Positions 8,743 to 15,630 of a stretch of 64,000 nucleotides of DNA are shown here, piece after piece. Numbering within the stretch: the first letter of the stretch is position 1; each line of letters starts with the position of its first letter. The notes under the pieces were generated by a model, which ran no database searches, had not been told where the DNA came from, and saw nothing but the letters and a program-made list of their open reading frames with translations. Source of the DNA: JB111 sp049856175 (GTDB lineage Bacteria; Actinomycetota; Actinomycetes; Actinomycetales; Actinomycetaceae); the NCBI RefSeq assembly GCF_049856175.1, contig NZ_JBNDNA010000015.1, positions 12,126-76,125 on the forward strand, given 5' to 3'. The position numbers were made by a program, and so were the translations under genes.

Positions 8743-9855
8743 GTGACCACGACCGCCTTGCCCGACCTCGTCGGGCGCCCGATCGACGAGCTGCCGACCC
8801 CCGCGGTGCTGATCGACGTGCCCACGGTGCGTCGCAACATCGCGCAGATGGCGCAGGTCGCGCGCGACTTCGGCGTCGCTCTGCGCCCGCACTGGAAGAC
8901 GAGCAAGTGCGCCGAGGTCGCGCGCATGCAGCTCGAGGCGGGGGCGGTCGGGCTGACGGCGGCGACGGCGGCGGAGGTCGAGGCGCTCGTCGACGCCGGG
9001 ATCGGGGACGTCTTCTGGGCGTACCCGCCCGTGGGTCCCCACCGCGTCGGGACGGCGCTGCGCGCCGCCCGGCGCACGCGGCTGATCGTCGGGGTCGACT
9101 CGCTCGAGTCGGCCCGTCCGCTCGCCGAGGCCTCCGCCGCCGAGGGGGTCGACGTCGAGGTCCGCCTCGAGGTCGACACCGGGCTGCGGCGCACGGGGGT
9201 CGACCCCGACGACGCGCTGCCGGTCGCCCGGCGCCTCGCGGCCCTGCCGGGGCTCATGCTCGAGGGGGTCTTCACGCACGAGGGGCACGTCCAGGGGCTC
9301 GGCGCCGACCCCGAGCGCCGCATGGAGGTCGGCACGGCGGCGGGTCGGCTGCTCGCGGAGGTCGCCGAGCGGCTGCGGGCGGACGAGCTCGCGCCCGAAA
9401 GCGTCTCGGTCGGCTCGACCGCCGGCGCGCGCTCCGCCCCGAGCGCGGCGGGCGTGACCGAGGCCCGCCCGGGCACGTACGTCTACGGCGACGAGAACCA
9501 GGTCGCCATCGGCACGGTCGACCCTGCCGACACCGCGTCGACCGTGCTCAGCCGGGTCGTCAGCACGCAGCGCGGCGATCCGGTCGTCGTCGACGCCGGG
9601 ATCAAGGCCATGAGCTCGGACGGTTCCCTGCACGGCGACGGGAGGATCGGCACCGTCGTCTCCGACTCGGGGGGTGTGCTGGCGACCGGCTACGAGGAGC
9701 ACGGGGTGCTCCGCGGCGCATCGCCACTGAGGGTTGGTGACCTCGTCCGGATCCGCCCGAACCACGCCTGCGGGCTCACGAACATGCACGACCACGTCCT
9801 CGCCGTCGACGGCGGCATCGTCGTCGACGTCTGGCCCGTCCTGGGCCGCCACTAG
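8743..9855 (+). CDS. D-threonine aldolase / D-serine dehydratase-like PLP enzyme (alanine racemase fold)
   Basis: 370 aa from the GTG at 8743, chosen because GGAG sits 5 bases upstream; an in-frame GTG at 8737 is the alternative. The N-terminal LPTPAVLIDVPTVRRNI and LRPHWKTSK carry the PLP lysine of the fold-type III barrel. The C-terminal DSD1-like domain has IRPNHACGLTNMHDHV, whose His/Cys residues correspond to the divalent-metal site of D-threonine aldolases. Members cleave D-3-hydroxy amino acids to glycine plus an aldehyde or deaminate D-serine. The D-aminoacylase fragment upstream and RidA downstream fit handling of a D-amino acid. Confidence 0.85.
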   Translation: MTTTALPDLVGRPIDELPTPAVLIDVPTVRRNIAQMAQVARDFGVALRPHWKTSKCAEVARMQLEAGAVGLTAATAAEVEALVDAGIGDVFWAYPPVGPHRVGTALRAARRTRLIVGVDSLESARPLAEASAAEGVDVEVRLEVDTGLRRTGVDPDDALPVARRLAALPGLMLEGVFTHEGHVQGLGADPERRMEVGTAAGRLLAEVAERLRADELAPESVSVGSTAGARSAPSAAGVTEARPGTYVYGDENQVAIGTVDPADTASTVLSRVVSTQRGDPVVVDAGIKAMSSDGSLHGDGRIGTVVSDSGGVLATGYEEHGVLRGASPLRVGDLVRIRPNHACGLTNMHDHVLAVDGGIVVDVWPVLGRH

Positions 9856-9867
9856 GAAGGAACCACG

Positions 9868-10245
9868 TTGCAGCAGATCTCAGCACCCACCGCACCGGCA
9901 CCCGCCGGCCCCTACTCGTCCGGCATCGTCAGCGGCGGCTTCCTGTTCCTCGCGGGGCAGGGCCCGTTCGACGCCGACAGCAAATTGGTCGGTGAGACGT
10001 TCGCGGACCAGGTCCGGCAGACGTTCGCCAACCTCGAGGCTGTCGCCAATGCGGCGGGCACGTCGATGACGAACGCGGTCCGCATCGGCGTCTACCTCAA
10101 CGACATGGCCGACTGGCCCGAGTTCAACGAGGTCTCGAAGGAGCATCTGTCCGAGCCCTACCCGGCGCGCACGTCGATCCAGGCCGACCTCAGCGGCTTC
10201 CTGGTCGAGATCGATGCGGTCGTCGCCCTGTCTCCGGGCGCGTGA
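9868..10245 (+). CDS. RidA family reactive intermediate deaminase
   Basis: 125 aa, TTG start with AGGAAGG 7 bases upstream. It has YSSGIVSGGFLFLAGQGP at the N-terminus, DQVRQTFANLEAVANAAG in the middle, and YPARTSIQA, which contains the conserved arginine that binds the substrate carboxylate. RidA proteins hydrolyse enamine/imine intermediates released by PLP enzymes. It directly follows a PLP aldolase/dehydratase gene, a classic partnership, and its stop overlaps the next start (GTGA). Confidence 0.92.
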   Translation: MQQISAPTAPAPAGPYSSGIVSGGFLFLAGQGPFDADSKLVGETFADQVRQTFANLEAVANAAGTSMTNAVRIGVYLNDMADWPEFNEVSKEHLSEPYPARTSIQADLSGFLVEIDAVVALSPGA

Positions 10246-11099
10246 CGCGCATGGAGCTCATGCGCATCGGCGCGGCCGGCAGCGAACGGCCCGTCGTCCG
10301 GCAGGACGGCACCACCTACGCGCTGGACGGCCTCACGACAGACATCGACGGCGCCTTCCTCGCGGACGACGGGATCGGCCGCGTCGCCCGCGCGCTCGCC
10401 GCCGGGGAGCTGCCCCAGGTGGACGTCGAGGGCGAACGCGTCGGTGCGCCGATCGCCCGTCCCACCGCGGTGCTCTGCATCGGCCAGAACTACGCGGCGC
10501 ACGCCGCGGAGTCCGGGTCCGAGCCGCCCAGCGAGCTCATCGTCTTCCTCAAGCACCCCAACACCGTCGTCGGGCCCTTCGACGACGTCGTCATCCCCCC
10601 GGGCGCCGAGAAGGTCGACTGGGAGGTCGAGCTCGGCGTGGTGATCGGGAGCGCCGCGAGTCGGCTCACCTCGCGCGAGGAGGCCGAGGCCGCGATCGCC
10701 GGGTACGTCGTGTGCAACGACGTCTCGGAGCGGGAGCACCAACTCGTCACCTCGCTGGGACAGTGGTCCAAGGGCAAGACCGCGCCGACGTTCTGCCCCG
10801 TCGGGCCCGTGCTCGTCCCCGCCGACGAGGTGGACCCGGGGGACCTGCGGATCTGGTCGACGGTGAACGGGCAGGCGCGGCAGGACTCGACCACGGCCGA
10901 CCTCATCTTCGACGTGCCCACCATCGTCCAGGAGCTGTCGCAGTACGTCCGGCTCGAGCCCGGCGACCTCATCAGCACCGGAACGCCGCAGGGCGTCGCG
11001 CTGTCGGGTCGCTTCCCCTACCTCGCGGCCGGGGACGTCATGGAGATGGGGGTGTCCGGCCTAGGCCAGCAGCGTTCCCGCCTCGTCTCCGACGAGTGA
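10242..11099 (+). CDS. Fumarylacetoacetate hydrolase family protein (second copy)
   Basis: 285 aa. GTG start coupled to the RidA stop; ATG at 10251 is an alternative. FAH motifs: VLCIGQNYAAHAAESG, metal ligands in KVDWEVELGVVIG, the conserved aspartate in YVVCNDVSERE, and LEPGDLISTGTPQGVA. It is clearly divergent from the first FAH at 1661-2506, so these are not recent duplicates. It closes the operon. Its last codons and stop (GACGAGTGA) are the first bases of a dispersed repeat that continues downstream. Confidence 0.9.
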   Translation: MTRMELMRIGAAGSERPVVRQDGTTYALDGLTTDIDGAFLADDGIGRVARALAAGELPQVDVEGERVGAPIARPTAVLCIGQNYAAHAAESGSEPPSELIVFLKHPNTVVGPFDDVVIPPGAEKVDWEVELGVVIGSAASRLTSREEAEAAIAGYVVCNDVSEREHQLVTSLGQWSKGKTAPTFCPVGPVLVPADEVDPGDLRIWSTVNGQARQDSTTADLIFDVPTIVQELSQYVRLEPGDLISTGTPQGVALSGRFPYLAAGDVMEMGVSGLGQQRSRLVSDE

Positions 11100-11211
11100 G
11101 CGGACTTCTGTCCGCTCCGGATGACGAATGAGCGGGGTTCGGTCCGCTCCACCTGACGAGTGAGCGCGGTGCGTTCCGGGTGGCGAGTGGCGAGTGAGCG
11201 GACTTCTGCTC
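11091..11211. repeat. Degenerate tandem repeat, about 32-bp period, core GAGTGAGCGG
   Basis: Four units begin near 11091, 11123, 11155 and 11189. Each reads roughly GACGA(G/A)TGAGCGG followed by CTTCTG or GTTCGG and TCCGCTC, so units 1 and 2 can fold into a small hairpin (GAGCGGA...TCCGCTC). Unit 1 supplies the stop codon of the FAH gene. The same core recurs in both orientations at 11452, 15430, 15551 and 29335. Confidence 0.75.
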
Positions 11212-11263
11212 ATCGGGGAGCGGGTCGCGGTGTCGCGCGGTGTCGCCGTCGCCCAGTCAATCG

Positions 11264-11310
11264 GGTAACCATCGAGGCAGTCCCCCCGGGGAACTGCCTC
11301 GGTGGTTACC
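11264..11310. terminator. Long hairpin, 18-bp stem
   Basis: Left arm 11264-11281 (GGTAACCATCGAGGCAGT) pairs with 11293-11310 with one G-U pair and an 11-base C/G loop. No T-run follows. It lies between two convergent genes (operon end on + and metallophosphoesterase end on -), so a bidirectional terminator is the simplest reading. Confidence 0.6.
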
Positions 11311-11358
11311 TCGCTGACTCACCGACCAGACCGGGCCGGCGCCGGGCACGACGACGAG

Positions 11359-11396
11359 GGGCGGGCCCCGCATCCTGATGGGTGCGGGGCCTGCCC
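11359..11396. terminator. Hairpin, 14-bp GC-rich stem
   Basis: GGGCGGGCCCCGCA (11359-11372) pairs with TGCGGGGCCTGCCC (11383-11396) around a 10-base loop, with one G-U. It is the second of three hairpins in the convergent gap and probably part of the same termination zone. Confidence 0.6.
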
Positions 11397-11401
11397 GATA
11401 C

Positions 11402-11439
11402 ATGAGCGCCGCCCCGACCACGGTCCGGGCGGCGCTCAT
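11402..11439. terminator. Hairpin, 13-bp or longer stem, duplicated downstream
   Basis: ATGAGCGCCGCCC (11402-11414) pairs perfectly with 11427-11439, and the loop itself is nearly palindromic. A closely related 38-base palindrome lies at 15473-15510, at the matching place beyond the second metallophosphoesterase gene. This suggests that the gene and its terminator were duplicated together. Confidence 0.65.
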
Positions 11440-11451
11440 CGGTGGAGCGGA

Positions 11452-11490
11452 CGTCCGCTCACTCGTGGAAAACTCCCCTCACTCGTGAGA
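11452..11490. repeat. Reverse-orientation copies of the GTGAG repeat
   Basis: TCCGCTCACTCGTGG, AAAACTCCCCTCACTCGTGAG: two reverse copies of the dispersed repeat lie just past the 3' end of the first metallophosphoesterase. The stretch from the second copy into the coding end is nearly identical to 15606-15650 beyond the second copy of the gene. Confidence 0.7.
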
Positions 11491-11495
11491 GGTGG

Positions 11496-14400
11496 TCAGC
11501 GGCGGACTCCGAGAGTGTCGGTGCCGTTGCCGTCCCAGTCACCCACGAGCACCTGGTCACCGGCGCGGCCATAGGTCAGCTCGATGTCCGCGTACCCGCC
11601 GGCGATCTCGTTCTTCACGAAGTACGCGTTCCCACGACGCACCGCGAACGAGTCCACCGAGTCACCGTCCCAGTCACCGACCAGCACGACGTCGCCGGCG
11701 CGGCCGTAGGAGATGACCTGGTCGGCCCACCCGTCCCGCACCTCGTTGGCCACGAAGAACCCATTGCCCCGCCGGACCGTGAAGGTGTCCAGGCCGTCCC
11801 CGTCCCAGTCACCGACCAGCACCTCGTCATCAGCTCGCCCGTAGGCCACCTCGACGTCCGCATCGCCGGACACGAGGGTGTTGAGCACGAGGTACTCGTT
11901 CCCCCGCCGCACGGCGAAGGAGTCCGCCGAGTCGCCGTCGAAGTCCCCCGCCAGCAGCACATCACCCGCACGCCCGTACGTGAACGCCGGCTCCGCGGTC
12001 GCCGCGGCGGGGTCGTTGGTCACGTGGATCGCATTCCCCCGGCGCAGCGCCAGGGTGTCGGTCCCGTCCCCGTCCCAGTCCCCCACGAACACCTCATCGC
12101 TGACGCGGCCAAACTCGAAGACCACGTCCGCAACGCCATCCCAACCGTTGTTCAGGAAGAACCCGATCCCCGGCGCCGGCACCACCGACTCACCCGGCCC
12201 CGGCTCCCCCGGCTCCCCCGGCTCCCCCGGCTCCCCCGGCTCCCCCGGCTCACCCGGCTCACCTGGCTCCCCCGGTTCCCCCGGTTCCCCCGGTTCACCG
12301 GCGTCACCCGTCGTCGTGAACGTCGCCACCGGCGACACGGCCGAGTCCTCGTTCTCGCTCTCCGCCACCACGTACCAGCCGTACGTGGTCCCGGGCGCCA
12401 GACCGGTCCACTCGACCGACGCCGTCTCGCCCGAGGCGACCTCGTCGGCACCGATGGTCTCGTCCGACAGCACGGCCACCGAGACGGCGTCCGTCGCGAT
12501 CGAGGTCGTCCGCGAGGTGAGGTTGACGGGGAGCGTCATATCGTCCGCCGTCGCGTTGTAGCGGTTGTGGGTGTCGAACTCGGTCGCGCCGTGATCGTCG
12601 AGACGCGGCGAGTAGGTGTCGACCGTCATCTCGGACCGGTCCACGTCGAACTGCAGCAGCCGGAAGAACCCAGTGGCGCGCAGGTCGTCGACCTCGTAGT
12701 TCTGGTAGTTCGCCAACAGCTCGACCACGTGGTGCCCGGGCTCGGCCACGTCCGTCCGAACGTTCGTGCCGACCCCGCCGATGTGGCCGTTCAGCGTGAG
12801 GAAAACGTTCGGGCTCTGCGAGACGACCGCGTCGAAGATCCGCTGACCGTCGGGAGTGCCGAAGGCCGCGCCGCGCCCGTCGCGTGACGACGACGAGCGG
12901 ATGTAGATGTGCGTCGCGATGATGCCGTTGCGGTCGGGGTGCTCGGCGAGGATCTCGCGCGCCCAGGTCAGCTGGGCGTCCGAGGTCCAGTACGGAAGGT
13001 GGACCGCGATGAAGTCCAGGCCCCCGGCCGTGAACAGGTCATAGTGCGCCGAATTGTCACCGGGCTGCCAGGGTCCGCCGTACTCCGCGTTCTCCCAGCC
13101 ATCGGACAGCGCCCCGTACCGTTCCGGGCCGAAGTACTCGTTGAACATATCGTTGTTCGCGCCGTAGATACTGTCGCGGTTGCCCGGGAGGGTGCCGTTC
13201 GGGATTCCGGCGTCGTCGAGGATCGACTGCATCTCGCTCGCGAACCGGTACTCGTCGTGGATGAGCCCCATCCACTCCTCGTCGTCGGTGGCGATGGTGT
13301 GGTTCTGCACGAGGTCGCCGGTATGGAACGCGTAGGCGAGGCGGTGCTCGTCCTCGTTCTCCACGAGCCAGTCGACGATGCCACGGTAGGAGTCGGCGAA
13401 CAGCTCGCGCTCGTCCTCGGGCACGGTGCCCGGTTCGCCGCCGGAGGCACCGACCGCGCCCTCGGAGTAGAACTGGGTGTCCGAGACGTGGGCGAGCGAG
13501 AAGTCGTACGTCGACGGGTCGCGGAACTCGCCGTCGGGGGCATCGTCGCTGTCGTCGTCGAAGGGATCGTAGCCCTCGACAAGGAGGTGGACCTCGCCGG
13601 CGTCGTCGTGGTCCGAGGTGGCGGAGCCGGACACGTGGGTGTCCCCGTCGACCTGGCCGCGCACGTCGGCGAGCTCCTCCCACACGAGGTCCTGGGCGTT
13701 CCACGCGTGCAGACGGACGCCGCGGGCCGGGTCGACCTGACCGGACCAGGAGACGAGCAGGTCGTCATCGTCGGTGGCCTCGACGGGCACGTCGAAGCGC
13801 TGATAGGTCACGCCCTGGGCGGCCGGGCTGCGCAGCACCTCGTCGTCCCCGGGGCGCAGTGCGTCGGTCGCTGCCTCCTCCTGACCGGTGAGGTCGAGCT
13901 GGTCCAACGGCAGCTCGTCGGCCACGCCCTGCCATGCGGCGTCCGGATACGTGGGGTCGGCGGCGTAGAAGGTGGTGGCGACGTCGGAGTCGTTCGGGTC
14001 CGTGACCTCCACCGACAGGTCGGCGCTCGGACCGTCGACGACCGCACCGCTGTGCGGGTTCATCGCCCCGATCGTCGGCGAGCCCGGCGCGGCGGTGAAG
14101 GGCACCACGTGACCCGAAGCGTTGCCGAGCTGGTCGCCGGACTCGACGACGAGCTCGTGCTCGCCCGCCGAGAGGTCGTCGGTGCTGATCGTCTGGCCAA
14201 GCTGCACGGGGTCGCCGTCGAGGAAGACCTCGACGAGTCCACGCACACCGGCGTCGTCAGCCACTTCCGCACCGATCGTGAACTCGCCGACGACGACGTC
14301 GCCGGCTGCGGGAGTCGAGGAGACGAGCGCAGGTCCCGTGTTGTCGACGATCAGCCTCTGGGTGGTCATGGCACCCGAAGCCGTCGTGGCGGTGACCGCG

Positions 14401-15212
14401 TAGTTGCCGTCGCCCACGCCGCTCGTGTCGAACATGTGCAGCAGGCCGGAGCCGGGCGTCGCCTCGCCCCCGATGGTGAAGGTCAGGTCCTGGGTGGCGC
14501 TCCGAGCGGTGGTCGACATGCAGCTGCCGACGTCGACCGTGACGTCGTCCGGGTTGGCGGCGTCCCGGATCTCCGTCCCGTCGGCGAGGACGAGCCGGAA
14601 GTCGTCGAGGACGAGGTCATCGACGTCGATGCCGCACGCGCCCGGGCGTGGGACGGCGCCGATCGTGATGTGGTTCTCGCCCAGGACGAGGAGCTCGTAC
14701 GGGACCTCCACGCGGGTGGGCTCGCCCGCGTCGGTCTCGACGTTCGTCAGCCGGGTGCCGTTGACGACGAAGTAGCTGGCGGAGCCGAGCGACATCGAGC
14801 TGCTGCCGACGTCGACCTGGAAGAGCGCGTCCTCGCCTCCGCCGAGCGTCGTGCGGGCCCGGACGTCCTCACCGTCGATCGACATGGACTCGAGCGGGTC
14901 GGTCCCCGACGTCGGGCTCGCGACGAGGGTCTGCCGCCCGGAGAGCCGGGTGCCGTCGGCGGGCGTGAGCGTCGGCGCCCCGGCCGCCTCCTGCTCCGGG
15001 CCGGCCGTCGCCGGTTCGTGCTCGAGCGGGAGGACGGGACCGGCCGACCCGCCCTGGTCGTCGGCGGGTTCGGCGGGTTCGAACCGTACGGCGCCCGGGG
15101 CCGCCACCGCGGGGAGAGCGGCGCCCGGGCCAGCCGCCGCAGGAAGCGCGGCACCCACCATCAGTGAGGCGAGGGCGATCGCCGTGAGGCGACGCGGTCT
15201 GCGAGTAGCCAT
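11496..15212 (-). CDS. Secreted multidomain metallophosphoesterase paralogue, catalytic motifs altered
   Basis: 1238 aa from the ATG at 15212 (AAGGAG upstream; the frame is open further 5' but lacks a ribosome site). Signal peptide at residues 1-27; large N-terminal Ig-like/beta-rich region with GTRLSGRQTLVA. The calcineurin-like phosphoesterase domain spans about residues 570-870 with SDTQ, HTGDLVQN, then GNRD where the family has GNHD (general-acid His lost), THIY, and GHIGG where the family has GHxH (metal His lost). An 11-unit Gly-Glu-Pro tract follows near 971-1003, then about five FG-GAP-like repeats with DWDGDGTD-type calcium loops. Its neighbour at 15631-19218 has the same layout with intact motifs, so this copy is probably a binding protein or pseudoenzyme. 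Confidence 0.88.
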   Translation of the reverse strand: MATRRPRRLTAIALASLMVGAALPAAAGPGAALPAVAAPGAVRFEPAEPADDQGGSAGPVLPLEHEPATAGPEQEAAGAPTLTPADGTRLSGRQTLVASPTSGTDPLESMSIDGEDVRARTTLGGGEDALFQVDVGSSSMSLGSASYFVVNGTRLTNVETDAGEPTRVEVPYELLVLGENHITIGAVPRPGACGIDVDDLVLDDFRLVLADGTEIRDAANPDDVTVDVGSCMSTTARSATQDLTFTIGGEATPGSGLLHMFDTSGVGDGNYAVTATTASGAMTTQRLIVDNTGPALVSSTPAAGDVVVGEFTIGAEVADDAGVRGLVEVFLDGDPVQLGQTISTDDLSAGEHELVVESGDQLGNASGHVVPFTAAPGSPTIGAMNPHSGAVVDGPSADLSVEVTDPNDSDVATTFYAADPTYPDAAWQGVADELPLDQLDLTGQEEAATDALRPGDDEVLRSPAAQGVTYQRFDVPVEATDDDDLLVSWSGQVDPARGVRLHAWNAQDLVWEELADVRGQVDGDTHVSGSATSDHDDAGEVHLLVEGYDPFDDDSDDAPDGEFRDPSTYDFSLAHVSDTQFYSEGAVGASGGEPGTVPEDERELFADSYRGIVDWLVENEDEHRLAYAFHTGDLVQNHTIATDDEEWMGLIHDEYRFASEMQSILDDAGIPNGTLPGNRDSIYGANNDMFNEYFGPERYGALSDGWENAEYGGPWQPGDNSAHYDLFTAGGLDFIAVHLPYWTSDAQLTWAREILAEHPDRNGIIATHIYIRSSSSRDGRGAAFGTPDGQRIFDAVVSQSPNVFLTLNGHIGGVGTNVRTDVAEPGHHVVELLANYQNYEVDDLRATGFFRLLQFDVDRSEMTVDTYSPRLDDHGATEFDTHNRYNATADDMTLPVNLTSRTTSIATDAVSVAVLSDETIGADEVASGETASVEWTGLAPGTTYGWYVVAESENEDSAVSPVATFTTTGDAGEPGEPGEPGEPGEPGEPGEPGEPGEPGEPGEPGPGESVVPAPGIGFFLNNGWDGVADVVFEFGRVSDEVFVGDWDGDGTDTLALRRGNAIHVTNDPAAATAEPAFTYGRAGDVLLAGDFDGDSADSFAVRRGNEYLVLNTLVSGDADVEVAYGRADDEVLVGDWDGDGLDTFTVRRGNGFFVANEVRDGWADQVISYGRAGDVVLVGDWDGDSVDSFAVRRGNAYFVKNEIAGGYADIELTYGRAGDQVLVGDWDGNGTDTLGVRR
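12202..12300 (-). repeat. Eleven tandem 9-bp units encoding Gly-Glu-Pro
   Basis: Eleven in-frame 9-bp units (GGCTCCCCC and variants on the + strand) encode 33 residues of collagen-like GEP between the phosphoesterase and FG-GAP-like parts. Units 6, 7 and 9-11 differ by single bases, so the array is homogenising but not perfectly uniform. The second paralogue has only a short Glu/Pro linker at the same place. Confidence 0.9.
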
Positions 15213-15299
15213 CGGTCGGAACTCCTTCGGAGGCGAAACCGTGGTTAGCGACCGGTACAACCAGGCTGCCCGCCGATGGACAACCCGTGCCGACCGCCC

Positions 15300-15317
15300 G
15301 GTGTAGAACTCGTGAAC
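15300..15317 (-). promoter_or_regulatory. PHO-box-like direct repeat, 88 bases before the start codon
   Basis: Read on the minus strand: GTTCACG-AGTT-CTACACC, two 7-mers at 11-base spacing. The actinobacterial PhoP box is direct repeats of GTTCACC at 11-base spacing. The first unit matches 6 of 7, the second 4-5 of 7. A shared flank, GGTCAGTTCAC, also precedes the paralogue at 19304-19321, the same distance from its start. Confidence 0.55.
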
Positions 15318-15472
15318 TGACCTGCCGGTGCACCGATATCGACAGAGATCAGGCGAGTGCGCATGGTACCGCAGGCCTTCTTGAGGGGCCAGGCCCACAC
15401 GGTCGATGCCCGGCTCGTCGCTCCCGATGGCGAGTGAGCGGGGTTCGGTCCGCTCCGCCCGATGACGAACGG

Positions 15473-15510
15473 GTGAGCGCCGCCCGGACCGTGGTCCGGG
15501 CGGCGCTCAC
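15473..15510. terminator. Perfect 38-base palindrome hairpin
   Basis: GTGAGCGCCGCCCGGACC pairs perfectly with its complement around a 2-base loop (18-bp stem). It lies between the 5' end of one metallophosphoesterase gene and the 3' end of the next. It matches the hairpin at 11402-11439 and is probably the terminator of the upstream gene on the minus strand. The rest of the 15213-15630 gap holds the PHO-like box and GTGAG repeats. Confidence 0.65.
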
Positions 15511-15550
15511 TGCTGTCGACGGACGTCGCTCACTTGCGGGGAGGACGTCC

Positions 15551-15626
15551 GCTCACCCGCGGAAAACTCCCCTCACTCGTGGGGAAGATTCCCGCACTCG
15601 CGGAAAACTCCCCTCACTCGTGAGAG
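15551..15626. repeat. Tandem GCGGAAAACTCCCCTCACTCGTG repeats
   Basis: About three units of CCGCGGAAAACTCCCCTCACTCG and the variant GGGGAAGATTCCCGCACTCG lie directly beyond the stop of the second metallophosphoesterase. They are reverse-orientation members of the dispersed GAGTGAG family. A single forward copy lies near 15430 (GAGTGAGCGGGGTTCGGTCC). Confidence 0.7.
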
Positions 15627-15630
15627 GTGG

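Noticed and set aside
11091..11211. Insertion sequence or integrase attachment site
   Set aside because: No transposase or integrase frame and no target duplication; units are short, degenerate and repeated at several gene ends, fitting an intergenic repeat family.
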